A stretch of DNA of 64,000 bases from Micromonospora sp. NBC_01813 (GTDB taxonomy: Bacteria > Actinomycetota > Actinomycetes > Mycobacteriales > Micromonosporaceae): NCBI RefSeq assembly GCF_035917335.1, contig NZ_CP109067.1, positions 1,304,501-1,368,500 of the forward strand. Reading direction: 5' to 3'. The notes under the pieces are model-generated. The model was given only the letters and a program-made list of their open reading frames with translations. It was not told the DNA's origin and searched no databases. Position numbers and translations under genes: made by a program. Shown in pieces: positions 9,620-17,744 of this stretch. Each line of letters opens with the position of its first letter. The stretch's first letter is position 1.

Positions 9620-10488
9620 TCAGCCGTCGACAAGTGCAGGTCCGTCCTGGCGTTGCCGGTGGCCGGGTCGTAGGGGTAGGAGACGTGCTGGTGGACCATC
9701 CGCCATTCGCCGCCTCGGCGTCGGAAGACGCGGGTGCCGCGCGACCAGCTCTCGGCAGCCGCAGCACCGGCCGGCTTCAACTGGACGTGGTTGAGCCCCC
9801 AGGCCACTGCGAGATCGCCGTCGACCACGATCGTCAGGTCCGGCACGGTCCAGGTGACGACGCCGTCGCCGGCCGCGTCGAGACCGGCCTTGCACACCAC
9901 TCGTACGGCGTCGACGCCGACGTACCGCAACGGTTGCTCGTGTTCGTACGAGACGACGTCGTCGGCGATCGGGGCCATGAGGCGGTCGAGGTCGTTCGCC
10001 GCGGTGGCGGCGAACCAGTCCTGGTGGAGCCGGCGTAGCTCCTGCTCGGCGGTGGCAGCATCCTGATCCGGGGCGGGATCCTGCGGGGTGGTCTCGACGA
10101 GCGGGAAGGAGTGGTGCTCGTGGGTGACGACCCACCGGCCGTCCTGCCTGCGCAGGCCGAGGGTCAGCCGCAGCCGGTTGTCCGGATCCTCGGCGAAGCT
10201 CTTCTCGGTGCCGCAGCGCAGCAGCGCGTACGCGAACGCGACGTCATCCCCGGCGGTGACCTGCAGCGACTCGATCTCGAACACCCCGCCGGTAGCCAGC
10301 CATTCGAAGAACGGTGGCCAGCTGTCCCGGTAGGCGTCGATGCCGCGTACGCCCTGCTGCGGTGGCGGTACGTCGAACATCACGATGTCCTCGGCGTGGT
10401 CCTGCAACACGGCGGCGATGTCGCAGCGTTGGACCGCCGCCGCCCAGCGTTCGATCAGCGTACGGATCTGTTCCTCGTTGGTGGCCAT
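9616..10488 (-). CDS. Tandem SnoaL/DUF4440-like domain protein
   Basis: A 290-residue protein of two similar NTF2-fold (SnoaL-like) halves. The first spans about 5-130 ([12 protein letters not shown], then [14 protein letters not shown], then [13 protein letters not shown]). The second spans about 150-285 ([18 protein letters not shown], then [16 protein letters not shown]). Such domains occur in small-molecule isomerases, hydratases and steroid-like ligand binders; this sequence alone does not give a substrate. It lies 61 bp downstream of an ECF sigma factor that itself ends in a SnoaL-like domain, so the two may be one operon. The gene ends tail to tail with the ABC exporter, sharing a CTAG. 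Confidence 0.85.
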   Translation of the reverse strand: MATNEEQIRTLIERWAAAVQRCDIAAVLQDHAEDIVMFDVPPPQQGVRGIDAYRDSWPPFFEWLATGGVFEIESLQVTAGDDVAFAYALLRCGTEKSFAEDPDNRLRLTLGLRRQDGRWVVTHEHHSFPLVETTPQDPAPDQDAATAEQELRRLHQDWFAATAANDLDRLMAPIADDVVSYEHEQPLRYVGVDAVRVVCKAGLDAAGDGVVTWTVPDLTIVVDGDLAVAWGLNHVQLKPAGAAAAESWSRGTRVFRRRGGEWRMVHQHVSYPYDPATGNARTDLHLSTAD

Positions 10489-10549
10489 GGTCGGCTCGGT
10501 CCTTCCGGTCGGTGTCCGTCAGGACTACAACCCCGGCCGGGCCGCGAAC

Positions 10550-11662
10550 TCATCGCGCCGGGTCGTCTCCGGTCAGCTCGGCGGGCAGACCGAAGGCCGG
10601 GAAGTCGGCATCGAGGAAGGAGACCACCTCGGCCACCTGCCGGCCGCGCAGCGTGAGCACATCCAAACCCGCCGGGACGTACGCGGCCCGATCGTCGCTC
10701 CACATGTACGTGCCGAAGGCGAGCTGCCCGTTCGCCCAGGTCGGCAGGAACCGCCAGCGATACCCCAGCACCGCGTCGACCAGGAAGCCACGGATCTGGT
10801 CGCGGCCCGCGTACCAGGTCGTCAGCGGTGGCATCGAGAAACGGGCGTCCTCGGTCAGCATCGCCACGATGGTCTCGAGGTCACCGGCCTGCCACGCGGT
10901 CAGGTAGCGCCGGGCCACCTCCTGCTGGGCCGCGTCGCCGAGCGCGGCGAGGGTCCGCCGCTGGCTGGGCTCCGAATGCAGCTCGGCGACGACCTTGCGG
11001 GCGCGTTGCAGGGCGCTGTTGACACCGGCGACGGTCGTGTCCAGCAGGTCGGCGACCTCGCTGGCGGGGTAGCCGAGCACGTCGCGCAGCAGCAGAACGG
11101 CTCGGTGCGACGCGGACAGGTGCTGCAGCGCGGCGACGAACGCCAACTCGACGCTTTCCCGGGCGATCACCTCGGCCTCCGGGCTCAGCTGCGCCGTCCA
11201 CCCCATCAACCGATCCGGGTACGGACCCAGCCACGCCGTCTCGACCAGCGGCGCCCCCTGCGGGCTCAGATCGGTGGGCAGTTCGCGTCTGCCCCGGCGC
11301 TCGATGATGGTCAGCGCCCGGTTCGTCGCGATCCGGTACAGCCACGGCCGGATCGATCCGCGGTCCTCGAAACGGTCCAGGCTGCGCCATGCCCGGTCCA
11401 GGGTGTCCTGGACCGCGTCCTCGGCGTCGTGCACCGAGCCCAGCATGCGGTAGCAGTACGCCCGTAGCTCGTCGCGTAGCGGTCCGACGAGGCGGCCGAA
11501 GGCGTCGCCGTCACCCGCCCGCGCCACGGCCAACAACTGCGGTACGCCAGCCTCGGCGACCACACCCGGTGCGCCCCCACGATCCCTGACCTCGCTCACC
11601 AGCGAGACAGTACGCCGCCTCGCCGCCCGATTCGCGTACGCCCGTCGGTCCGCGCGGCGCAC
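10550..11662 (-). CDS. ECF sigma factor with C-terminal SnoaL-like domain
   Basis: A 370-residue extracytoplasmic-function sigma factor of the SigJ/SigX5-like group that carries an extra domain. Region 2 is seen in [19 protein letters not shown] through [14 protein letters not shown] (about 55-95). Region 4 is [19 protein letters not shown] followed by a helix-turn-helix (about 185-230). The last 120 residues ([17 protein letters not shown] onward) form an NTF2/SnoaL-like domain, which in related sigma factors modulates activity in place of a separate anti-sigma factor. The GTG at 11662 follows GAGAAGG and lies 14 bp after the upstream stop; it adds an Arg-rich leader of about 20 residues, so an internal GTG at 11599 is possible. 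Confidence 0.88.
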   Translation of the reverse strand: MRRADRRAYANRAARRRTVSLVSEVRDRGGAPGVVAEAGVPQLLAVARAGDGDAFGRLVGPLRDELRAYCYRMLGSVHDAEDAVQDTLDRAWRSLDRFEDRGSIRPWLYRIATNRALTIIERRGRRELPTDLSPQGAPLVETAWLGPYPDRLMGWTAQLSPEAEVIARESVELAFVAALQHLSASHRAVLLLRDVLGYPASEVADLLDTTVAGVNSALQRARKVVAELHSEPSQRRTLAALGDAAQQEVARRYLTAWQAGDLETIVAMLTEDARFSMPPLTTWYAGRDQIRGFLVDAVLGYRWRFLPTWANGQLAFGTYMWSDDRAAYVPAGLDVLTLRGRQVAEVVSFLDADFPAFGLPAELTGDDPAR

Positions 11663-11676
11663 CTATGCCTTCTCGG

Positions 11677-12363
11677 TCAGCCGTCGAGATGCGAGACCGT
11701 CTCGTCGATCAACGCGCTGGTGAGGTCATGGAGAAGCGCAAGCGCCTCGTCAGTCTCCGACGAGAGCGAGACTGCGTCGGCATACGCCATTATCACGAGG
11801 TTGTCATGGCGGATGAGGTGCATGACTCTAATGTCGGGTATTTCGAAAGGGTCATACGTGACATAGTCTGGATTTATTATCCGGATACTCTGAAGCGATT
11901 TCCCGCTGTCTCCCCACCATCCGGTAATGTCGGTTGTCGTAGTGTCGGGTACAGTCTCTTTTCGCAGGTCGAAGTAGTTGTAGGTGTCCTGCTCGTACGC
12001 TTCGACTGCCCCGGCCACATTGTGGTAGATCTGTACTTCTATCGCGCCATCTGGCTGGAAGTCTCCGAGTTCTGTGGCGAAGCGCCCATCGCGGCCCAGA
12101 GCAGCGAAGGTGCAAAGCTCGTACCAGTGATCCCGCTCGGTGCGGTAGCCCGACGCTGGTTCATAGTGGGTCGGGATAGTCAAGCTGAACTCTTCGAATA
12201 GGACGCTGAGTCGGAGGCTGCTGCAGATATCCTCGGGGATCTTTTCGTACCGTGGTTCCGGGGCCGGCTGTGGGGTCGATTCGCTGGCATCGCAGCCGCC
12301 GGTGACGATGACCGTAGCGACCGCAGCTATGGCGACGCGGAGCCTGCTAGTGCGTAGACGCAT
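11677..12363 (-). CDS. Putative lipoprotein of unknown function
   Basis: A 228-residue exported protein. The ATG at 12363 follows GGAGG with good spacing and starts a lipoprotein signal: MRLRTSRLR, a hydrophobic stretch, then VTGGC as lipobox, giving lipid attachment at about Cys23. An in-frame start 36 codons upstream is rejected because it would bury this signal. The mature part begins with a Ser/Pro-rich linker and matches no domain I recognise. The 3' half is much less GC-rich than the surroundings: 23 of the 60 bases at 11821-11880 are G or C by my count, which hints at recent transfer. The stop is 14 bp before the sigma factor start, so the two may be cotranscribed. Confidence 0.8.
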   Translation of the reverse strand: MRLRTSRLRVAIAAVATVIVTGGCDASESTPQPAPEPRYEKIPEDICSSLRLSVLFEEFSLTIPTHYEPASGYRTERDHWYELCTFAALGRDGRFATELGDFQPDGAIEVQIYHNVAGAVEAYEQDTYNYFDLRKETVPDTTTTDITGWWGDSGKSLQSIRIINPDYVTYDPFEIPDIRVMHLIRHDNLVIMAYADAVSLSSETDEALALLHDLTSALIDETVSHLDG

Positions 12364-12394
12364 GATGGTCCTCCAGTGCCCGTCCTGGGCAAGG

Positions 12395-13498
12395 TCAGGG
12401 AAGGCGAAAGTCGTTTCCGTCGACGCCGGATACGATGTCCGGCCGCATGGGGATGAGCCGGCCGTCATCACCGTCGCTACCGTCGCGGATCCGGTTCACT
12501 CGAGTGAGGGCTGCCTCGACATCCTCGCTCAGGTTCCTGTGCTGAGCGCTGTCATTGCGGATGACCCGACCGACTGCGTCCGACATGGAGGAGAGTAGGT
12601 CCGTTGCTGTCGATCCTCTGAGGTTCAAGGCGGCCCAGCCGCCGTCGGGGATGGTGGTCGCGGCAACGCCGACGCCGGCGGCGACGGTCGGCATGGTCAT
12701 CGCCCACAGGCCGCTACCAGCAAGAATCCCGCCGAACACGCTCAAGGCGGCACCGCCGATGACCATGACGTTCTTGACTGCTTCCTGCCGGGCCAACTCG
12801 GCCTTGGCCTGGCTCAGCTGCAGTTGGTCGCGTAGTGCCTCGCCGGTGTAGTGCACGACGTTCATCAGGCTGTGCTGGGTGGACTCGGCGATCGCCTTCG
12901 CGGCGGCGATGCCGCCGGCCAGGGCGAGGAGCAGCTGCATCTGGCTCCGCAGGGTGTGCTCGAACGGGTGGTAGAACCCGCTGGCGAAGGTCTCCGCGGC
13001 TTCGCCGCTCCAGTTGCCGAGGCTGTGTCGCAGTTTCCCGAAGTCGTTGCGGATCTCGTCGTACAGAGTCATGTGGGCACCCAGGACCGGCTCCACGCAC
13101 TGGCTTTCGTACATCGAGCCGACCGGCCAGGTGAAGGGCTGGATCCGGCTGGTGATGGCCTCGATCTCGGTGGCCGCCCAGGTGTTCGCTTCCTTGGCCA
13201 GCGTCTGGAGGTGACCGGTGACCTCGTCGATCTCTTCCTGCCGTGGGTCCTGCCAGGGCAGGTTGATGTAGTCCACCGGCACGGTGTAGGTCTTCTCGAA
13301 GGGGAACGTGGTGCCGAACCGTGCCTGGACGTAGGCGACGCCGGGGCCGACCGGCGTGTTCTGCCACCAGCTGGACTTCTTGCCCTCCAGGTAGGCGAGC
13401 CCGGTGTCGATGTAGCGAAGCTCGGCGAAGTAGCCCTGGACCTCGGACAGTTTCCGGTAGAGCTCGTTCCGGTCGTACGTGATCGACGGCTCGGCCAT
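12395..13498 (-). CDS. Large WXG/ESX-like helical protein with hydrophobic segment
   Basis: A 367-residue protein of unknown function. The ATG at 13498 follows AGGAGG; a much longer open frame reaching 13981 is out-of-frame sequence of the next gene and is rejected. The first 250 residues are predicted to be mostly helical. They contain GNWSGEAAETF (about 165-175), reminiscent of the WXG turn of ESX/type VII substrates. Residues about 255-300 are hydrophobic, with two possible membrane helices rich in Gly and Ala, and the tail is hydrophilic. With the next upstream gene (46 bp away) it resembles actinobacterial pairs of ESX-related proteins. The assignment rests on architecture, not a firm family match. 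Confidence 0.72.
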   Translation of the reverse strand: MAEPSITYDRNELYRKLSEVQGYFAELRYIDTGLAYLEGKKSSWWQNTPVGPGVAYVQARFGTTFPFEKTYTVPVDYINLPWQDPRQEEIDEVTGHLQTLAKEANTWAATEIEAITSRIQPFTWPVGSMYESQCVEPVLGAHMTLYDEIRNDFGKLRHSLGNWSGEAAETFASGFYHPFEHTLRSQMQLLLALAGGIAAAKAIAESTQHSLMNVVHYTGEALRDQLQLSQAKAELARQEAVKNVMVIGGAALSVFGGILAGSGLWAMTMPTVAAGVGVAATTIPDGGWAALNLRGSTATDLLSSMSDAVGRVIRNDSAQHRNLSEDVEAALTRVNRIRDGSDGDDGRLIPMRPDIVSGVDGNDFRLP

Positions 13499-13544
13499 CG
13501 TGCCTCCTGACTCGGACCCGGGGTGACGGGGGCGTGCAAGGTCG

Positions 13545-14042
13545 TCAGTAGCCGCCGAGGCGGTTGCCGTCGTACTGCCTGGGCGGTGGATCGTGCACCC
13601 CGGGTGGTTCCGGCACGTACGGTGGCGGCGTCGTGAAGTCGTCGGCGTACTTGTCGAGCAGCCGGCTGAACTCGGCGGCGGCCTCCTCGTCGGTGCCGGC
13701 GTAGCTGTCGGCGATCTCCACCAGGGCGGTGCCGACCTCCTGCATCCGCAGGCAGGTCTGCCGGAGTACGTCGTGTGTCTCGTCGCGCAGCTCCAGCAGC
13801 CGCAGATGCGCCGGCTCCATGCCGAGCCCGGGGCGGTCGAACTGCGTTTCCAGCGAACCCGCGATCGCGTGGATCTGGGCGGTGAGGCTGGCGTAGACGG
13901 CCGCGACCTCGGGTAGTTCGTTGCGCCCAGCCCGGTACAGGTAGTAGAGGTGGGCGCCGAGCGGTTTGCCGGAGCCGACATCGCCTGGGCCGCTGTCCCC
14001 GGTGTACTCCGGCCGCCATCCAGGCTCGGTCGGGTTGGACAT
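13545..14042 (-). CDS. Small WXG100/ESX-like protein of unknown function
   Basis: A 165-residue hydrophilic protein, helical in its middle part (YRAGRNELPEVAAVYASLTA through EEAAAEFSRLLDKYADDF), with a proline-rich tail ending in GNRLGGY. This design, a helical hairpin with a flexible proline-rich C terminus, is common in type VII secretion partners and substrates. The ATG at 14042 is chosen; a GTG directly before it is also possible, and a longer reading to 14249 would overlap the divergent promoter. It is the first gene of a two-gene leftward unit and lies divergent to the Hsp70-WD40 gene. Confidence 0.7.
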   Translation of the reverse strand: MSNPTEPGWRPEYTGDSGPGDVGSGKPLGAHLYYLYRAGRNELPEVAAVYASLTAQIHAIAGSLETQFDRPGLGMEPAHLRLLELRDETHDVLRQTCLRMQEVGTALVEIADSYAGTDEEAAAEFSRLLDKYADDFTTPPPYVPEPPGVHDPPPRQYDGNRLGGY

Positions 14043-14236
14043 CACGAATCCCCGCTCGATCGTCAGTGTCAGGTCACGAAGCCGCACACATTCATCCTGT
14101 TGTAGCAGAGTTACGCAACGTTCGTGAACGTGCGCTCCTGTCACTCTCCCGATAGATCTCGTGACCATGGCGCTACCGCAGTGGTGCGTCGGTGACTCGG
14201 CGCGATGCCGTTCTCCGCTGCGGCTATGGTGGTGGC

Positions 14237-16498
14237 GTGTCGTCCGCACTCCGCCTCGGCATCGACTTCGGCACGTCCAACACGGTTGCGGTGTTGGCGG
14301 GGCCGGATGGCCGGCCTGCTCCGCTGCTGTTCGACGGTTGGCCGGTGCTGTCCTCGGCCGTGTGCCTCGACGGATCGGGCAGGCTGCTGGTCGGCCGCGA
14401 CGCGGAGCATGCCCTGTCGCGGGTCCCGGGTCGGTTCGAGCCCCACCCCAAACAGCGTATCGATGACGGCGTGGTGCTGTTGGACGCCGTGGAGATACCG
14501 GTGGCGACGCTCATCGGCGCGGTGCTGTCCCGGGTCGCCGCCGAGGCCCGTCGGGTGGGCGGCGCGGCGCCGGTCTCGGTCACGCTGACCTATCCGGCCG
14601 CTTGGGGTGAGCCCCGGCAGCGGGTTCTGCGCGACGCCTCGCTCGCGGCAGGTCTCGGCCCGGTCAGCCTGGTGGCGGAGCCGGTCGCCGCGGCGAGCCA
14701 TTTCGCCCGCTCGGATCCGGCCTGGCCGGCCGACTCACCTGCGCTTGTCTACGATCTTGGTGCGGGCACGTTCGACGCGTCGGTCGTGCGCCGCCGCCCT
14801 GATGGTGTGGAGGTGCTCGCCACGAGCGGCCTGGCCGATGTCGGCGGGCTCGACGTGGACGCCGTGCTGTTCGGCGCGCTCGGCGAGGTGTACGGGTCAC
14901 GACATCCGGAGTTGTGGCGACGGCTCAGCCATCCGGCGTCCGATGGTGACCGGCGGGCGAGCCGGCAACTGTGGGACGAGATCCGCCGAGCCAAGGAGAT
15001 GGTGGCTCGCCACGCGTCGGCGACGATCTTCATCCCGTTGATCGAGGTGGACGCGCCGCTTGGTCGTGAGCAACTCGACACCCTGGCCCGGCCCGTGCTC
15101 GACCGGACGGTGGCGGCAGCTCAGGCGGCGTTGCGGGCGGCCGGAGTGTCCAGGCCTGGGCGGGTCTACCTGGTCGGCGGCGCCAGCCGCATGCCGCTGG
15201 TCGCCAGTGTGCTGCACCGGGCGTTCGGTGTACCGCCGACCGTGCTCGACCAGCCGGAGATGGTGGTCGCGATGGGCAGCCTGCTGGCCGCGCCGGTGGC
15301 GCCGTCGTCGCCGGTTCGCGGGCCGGCGGAGGTGAGTGCGCCGTCGTCGCTGGTTCACGCTCCGTTGCAGGTGAGTGCGCCGGGTGCGCCGGCCGGTCCG
15401 GAGGTTGCGGCCGCGCCGAGCGGGGCGCTGGCGGCCGTTCGGACCAGACGCGGACGGCGAGTGGCGGCGGTGGTCGCTGCCGGGGTACTGGTGCTGGCGT
15501 TGGTTCCGGTCGTGTCGTCGAGGCTGACCGATGGTTCGTCCGGCGAAACACCGACACCGACACCGACGCTGGGGTCGATCGCGCCGTTTCGCACCGGTGT
15601 GCTGTCGACCGCGGAATTTGACGATTTGTCGAGCATCGACATCAGTCCGGACGGCAAGCTGCTCGTCGCGAGCGGAAACTCGGACACGCTACGGGTCTGG
15701 AATCTCGACACCGCCGCGCAGGTCGGTGGCCCGACGGCATTGCCGGCCAGCGTGGGTGGCGCACTCTTCGCCCCGGACGGGCAGTCGATCATCGCCCAGG
15801 ACGTCGCCTCGGGGATCCGGTGGTTCGATCTGACGACCCGGCGAGCGGTCGGCCCGGCACTGCCGACGTCGAACACGACTGCGAGTCTGTCGCTCAGCCG
15901 CGACGGTAGCCGGCTGCTCAGCACCGGTAGCGGCAATGAGATATTCGTGTGGGACGTCGCCACCCGGGCGCGGGTCGCTCATGTGGTCACCCGCGAGACA
16001 CCGTACGAAATGTGGTCGTCCGCCATCAGTTCGGACGGCAGGCTGGCTGCCGTGGGCTACGCCGACAACACCGCTGAGGTCTGGGACCTGGCCACCGGGA
16101 AGCGACGTGGGCCGGTCATCACCGGCCACACCACGCTGCCGTCGGGCGACGACCCTGCCTGCGTGGCCTCGGTTGCGTTCAGCCCGGACAGCCGGATCCT
16201 CGCCACCGGTGGTTGCGACCGGACCGTACGGCTGTGGGATCTTGACGGCAACGAACCTCTCGGTGGTCCGTTGGCGGGCACCGGCAGTGTCCACCGACTT
16301 GCGTTCAGCGCCGATGGCGGCCGGTTGTTCGCGGGGACCGGCACCCAGATCCTCGGGTGGGATGTCGGCACCCGCCAGCCGGTCGGCGAGCCCATGCCGG
16401 CGGGCAGCAGGACGTTCTGGCTGGCGCTCACCCCGGATGGCGAGCGGCTGGCCTCCGGTCACCAGGACGGGTCGATCCGGATCTGGCCGGTGCCGTAG
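14237..16498 (+). CDS. Hsp70-like ATPase fused through a membrane helix to a WD40 propeller
   Basis: A 753-residue fusion. Residues about 1-350 are an actin/Hsp70 ATPase: GIDFGTSNT (phosphate 1), YDLGAGTFDASVV (phosphate 2) and VYLVGGASRMP (adenosine loop). The Hsp70 substrate-binding domain is missing. After an Ala/Pro-rich linker there is one transmembrane helix (about 420-440: VAAVVAAGVLVLALVPVV), a Thr/Pro spacer, and then about six WD40-like repeats to the C terminus (for example LLVASGNSDTLRVWNLD and ILATGGCDRTVRLWDLD). The topology predicts a cytoplasmic ATPase and an extracellular propeller. The GTG at 14237 begins just before the ATPase domain; an in-frame ATG at 14192 is less likely. 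Function unknown; signalling or envelope scaffolding are inferences. Confidence 0.88.
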   Translation: MSSALRLGIDFGTSNTVAVLAGPDGRPAPLLFDGWPVLSSAVCLDGSGRLLVGRDAEHALSRVPGRFEPHPKQRIDDGVVLLDAVEIPVATLIGAVLSRVAAEARRVGGAAPVSVTLTYPAAWGEPRQRVLRDASLAAGLGPVSLVAEPVAAASHFARSDPAWPADSPALVYDLGAGTFDASVVRRRPDGVEVLATSGLADVGGLDVDAVLFGALGEVYGSRHPELWRRLSHPASDGDRRASRQLWDEIRRAKEMVARHASATIFIPLIEVDAPLGREQLDTLARPVLDRTVAAAQAALRAAGVSRPGRVYLVGGASRMPLVASVLHRAFGVPPTVLDQPEMVVAMGSLLAAPVAPSSPVRGPAEVSAPSSLVHAPLQVSAPGAPAGPEVAAAPSGALAAVRTRRGRRVAAVVAAGVLVLALVPVVSSRLTDGSSGETPTPTPTLGSIAPFRTGVLSTAEFDDLSSIDISPDGKLLVASGNSDTLRVWNLDTAAQVGGPTALPASVGGALFAPDGQSIIAQDVASGIRWFDLTTRRAVGPALPTSNTTASLSLSRDGSRLLSTGSGNEIFVWDVATRARVAHVVTRETPYEMWSSAISSDGRLAAVGYADNTAEVWDLATGKRRGPVITGHTTLPSGDDPACVASVAFSPDSRILATGGCDRTVRLWDLDGNEPLGGPLAGTGSVHRLAFSADGGRLFAGTGTQILGWDVGTRQPVGEPMPAGSRTFWLALTPDGERLASGHQDGSIRIWPVP

Positions 16499-16499
16499 C

Positions 16500-16515
16500 C
16501 ACCGGCCGGCCGGTG
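16500..16515. repeat. 16-bp perfect palindrome between convergent genes
   Basis: CACCGGCCGGCCGGTG reads the same on both strands and lies directly after the Hsp70-WD40 stop and before the end of the convergent paaX-like gene. It might contribute to termination on both strands but has no loop or T tract. Confidence 0.35.
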
Positions 16516-16530
16516 CCCGCCGGCCCCGCG

Positions 16531-17517
16531 TCAGGCCCTGGCCGGATCGCCGTACGCCGGGTGGCGTACGCCGGTGAGCAGGTCGGCGGTGGTGTGGGCC
16601 TGGATGTCGGAGAGCGCGTTGCCGTCGGCGAAGCGGGCGACGACGTCCCTGACATGCTGCTCGGCGATTTCGGCCAGCCCGTCGTAGACGGCGGCGAAAA
16701 CCTCGCGGGAGGGTTCCCGCAGCCAGCCGGCTGGCAGCAGTTCGACCGGGAGGCGCGGGTCCAGGGTGGGGAAGCGGCGGAAGGTGTCCATGACCTCGGT
16801 CCGGGCCTGTACGGCTGCGGCCCCGGTGACCTGGCCGGCCCGGATGCGGGGGAGTAGTGCGCGCCAGCGGTGCAGGAAGTCTTCGTACTGTTGGCTGATC
16901 TCTTCGATGTCCCAGGCGTCGAGGGGGTCACGGCCGGCGGCCGTGCCGAGGTCGACGTGGCGTCCGTGGAAGATGGCGATGGCGCCGAGGGTGAGTTTGG
17001 CGAGGTGGGCTCTGGCTGGCTCGGGTAGTGGACGCGGTGAGATCCACAGTCCGTCGTAGAGCGGCGCGAAGCCCATCCATCGCAGCTGGCCGCGCAGGGT
17101 GCGTCGCTGGGCGCTCTGATCCTGGGGCAGCGAGAAGGCGATGAGGGTCCAGTGTCCGTCCCATCGCGGGGGTGTCGTGGTGGCGGTGAGGATCCAGTTT
17201 CCGCCGATGGACAGGCTGATCGCGGCGGTCTGGGTGAGCCGGTAGGAGCTGTTGCGGCCGTTGCGGCTTCCTTCGAGTACGCCTCGGCGGGCGAGCCGGC
17301 TGATCGCGGTGCGGGCGCCGGTGGGGCTCACGTCGGCTTCGGCGAGCAGGGCGACGATGGCTGCTGATGGCAGCCAGGCGCTGGTCCGCAGGGTGTAGTC
17401 GGCCAGCAGCGTCACGGCGAGGCCCTGGGGGGAGCTTCCCGTCTGCCGTCGGGGTAGCCGTACCGGGTGGTCCGTGTCGTCGGGGTAGATCTCCTCGATG
17501 TTGAACGGGCTTGTCAC
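16531..17517 (-). CDS. PaaX-family transcriptional regulator
   Basis: A 328-residue regulator. The N-terminal winged helix-turn-helix spans about 30-100 (SAAIVALLAEADVSPTGART followed by ISRLARRGVLEGS), then the PaaX central domain (WTLIAFSLPQDQSAQRRTLRGQL and GLWISPRP) and the PaaX C-terminal domain (about 200-320). PaaX proteins usually repress catabolic genes and respond to acyl-CoA effectors. The GTG at 17517 follows GGAG at suitable distance; an ATG at 17628 would add 37 residues without family character. It is divergent from the CE1 esterase gene, so that gene is a plausible target, but the shared intergenic region shows no operator I can name. Confidence 0.9.
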   Translation of the reverse strand: MTSPFNIEEIYPDDTDHPVRLPRRQTGSSPQGLAVTLLADYTLRTSAWLPSAAIVALLAEADVSPTGARTAISRLARRGVLEGSRNGRNSSYRLTQTAAISLSIGGNWILTATTTPPRWDGHWTLIAFSLPQDQSAQRRTLRGQLRWMGFAPLYDGLWISPRPLPEPARAHLAKLTLGAIAIFHGRHVDLGTAAGRDPLDAWDIEEISQQYEDFLHRWRALLPRIRAGQVTGAAAVQARTEVMDTFRRFPTLDPRLPVELLPAGWLREPSREVFAAVYDGLAEIAEQHVRDVVARFADGNALSDIQAHTTADLLTGVRHPAYGDPARA

Positions 17518-17744
17518 GCGGGCTCCGGCTCGGTCGGGGGCGGCGGTACCGACTGTAGACGGCGTGATCGTCGGCCCGGCGTGGCCGTGGCACATCGACG
17601 CCCATTGCATCACATTATCGAGCTGCATCGATTGACACTTCTGGGACCGAGGAGAACACTAAGTGCCACACGTTGCCGTGCAGGGCTGGGCAGGGCAGGG
17701 CCGGACGTACGAGGCCAGCAGACGACCAGCAAGGAGTCAGATGC

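Noticed and set aside
13499-13981. N-terminal extension of the ESX-like 367-residue protein
   Set aside because: It covers the neighbouring gene in another frame, is Ser/Pro/Arg-rich and lies upstream of a strong AGGAGG-ATG start.
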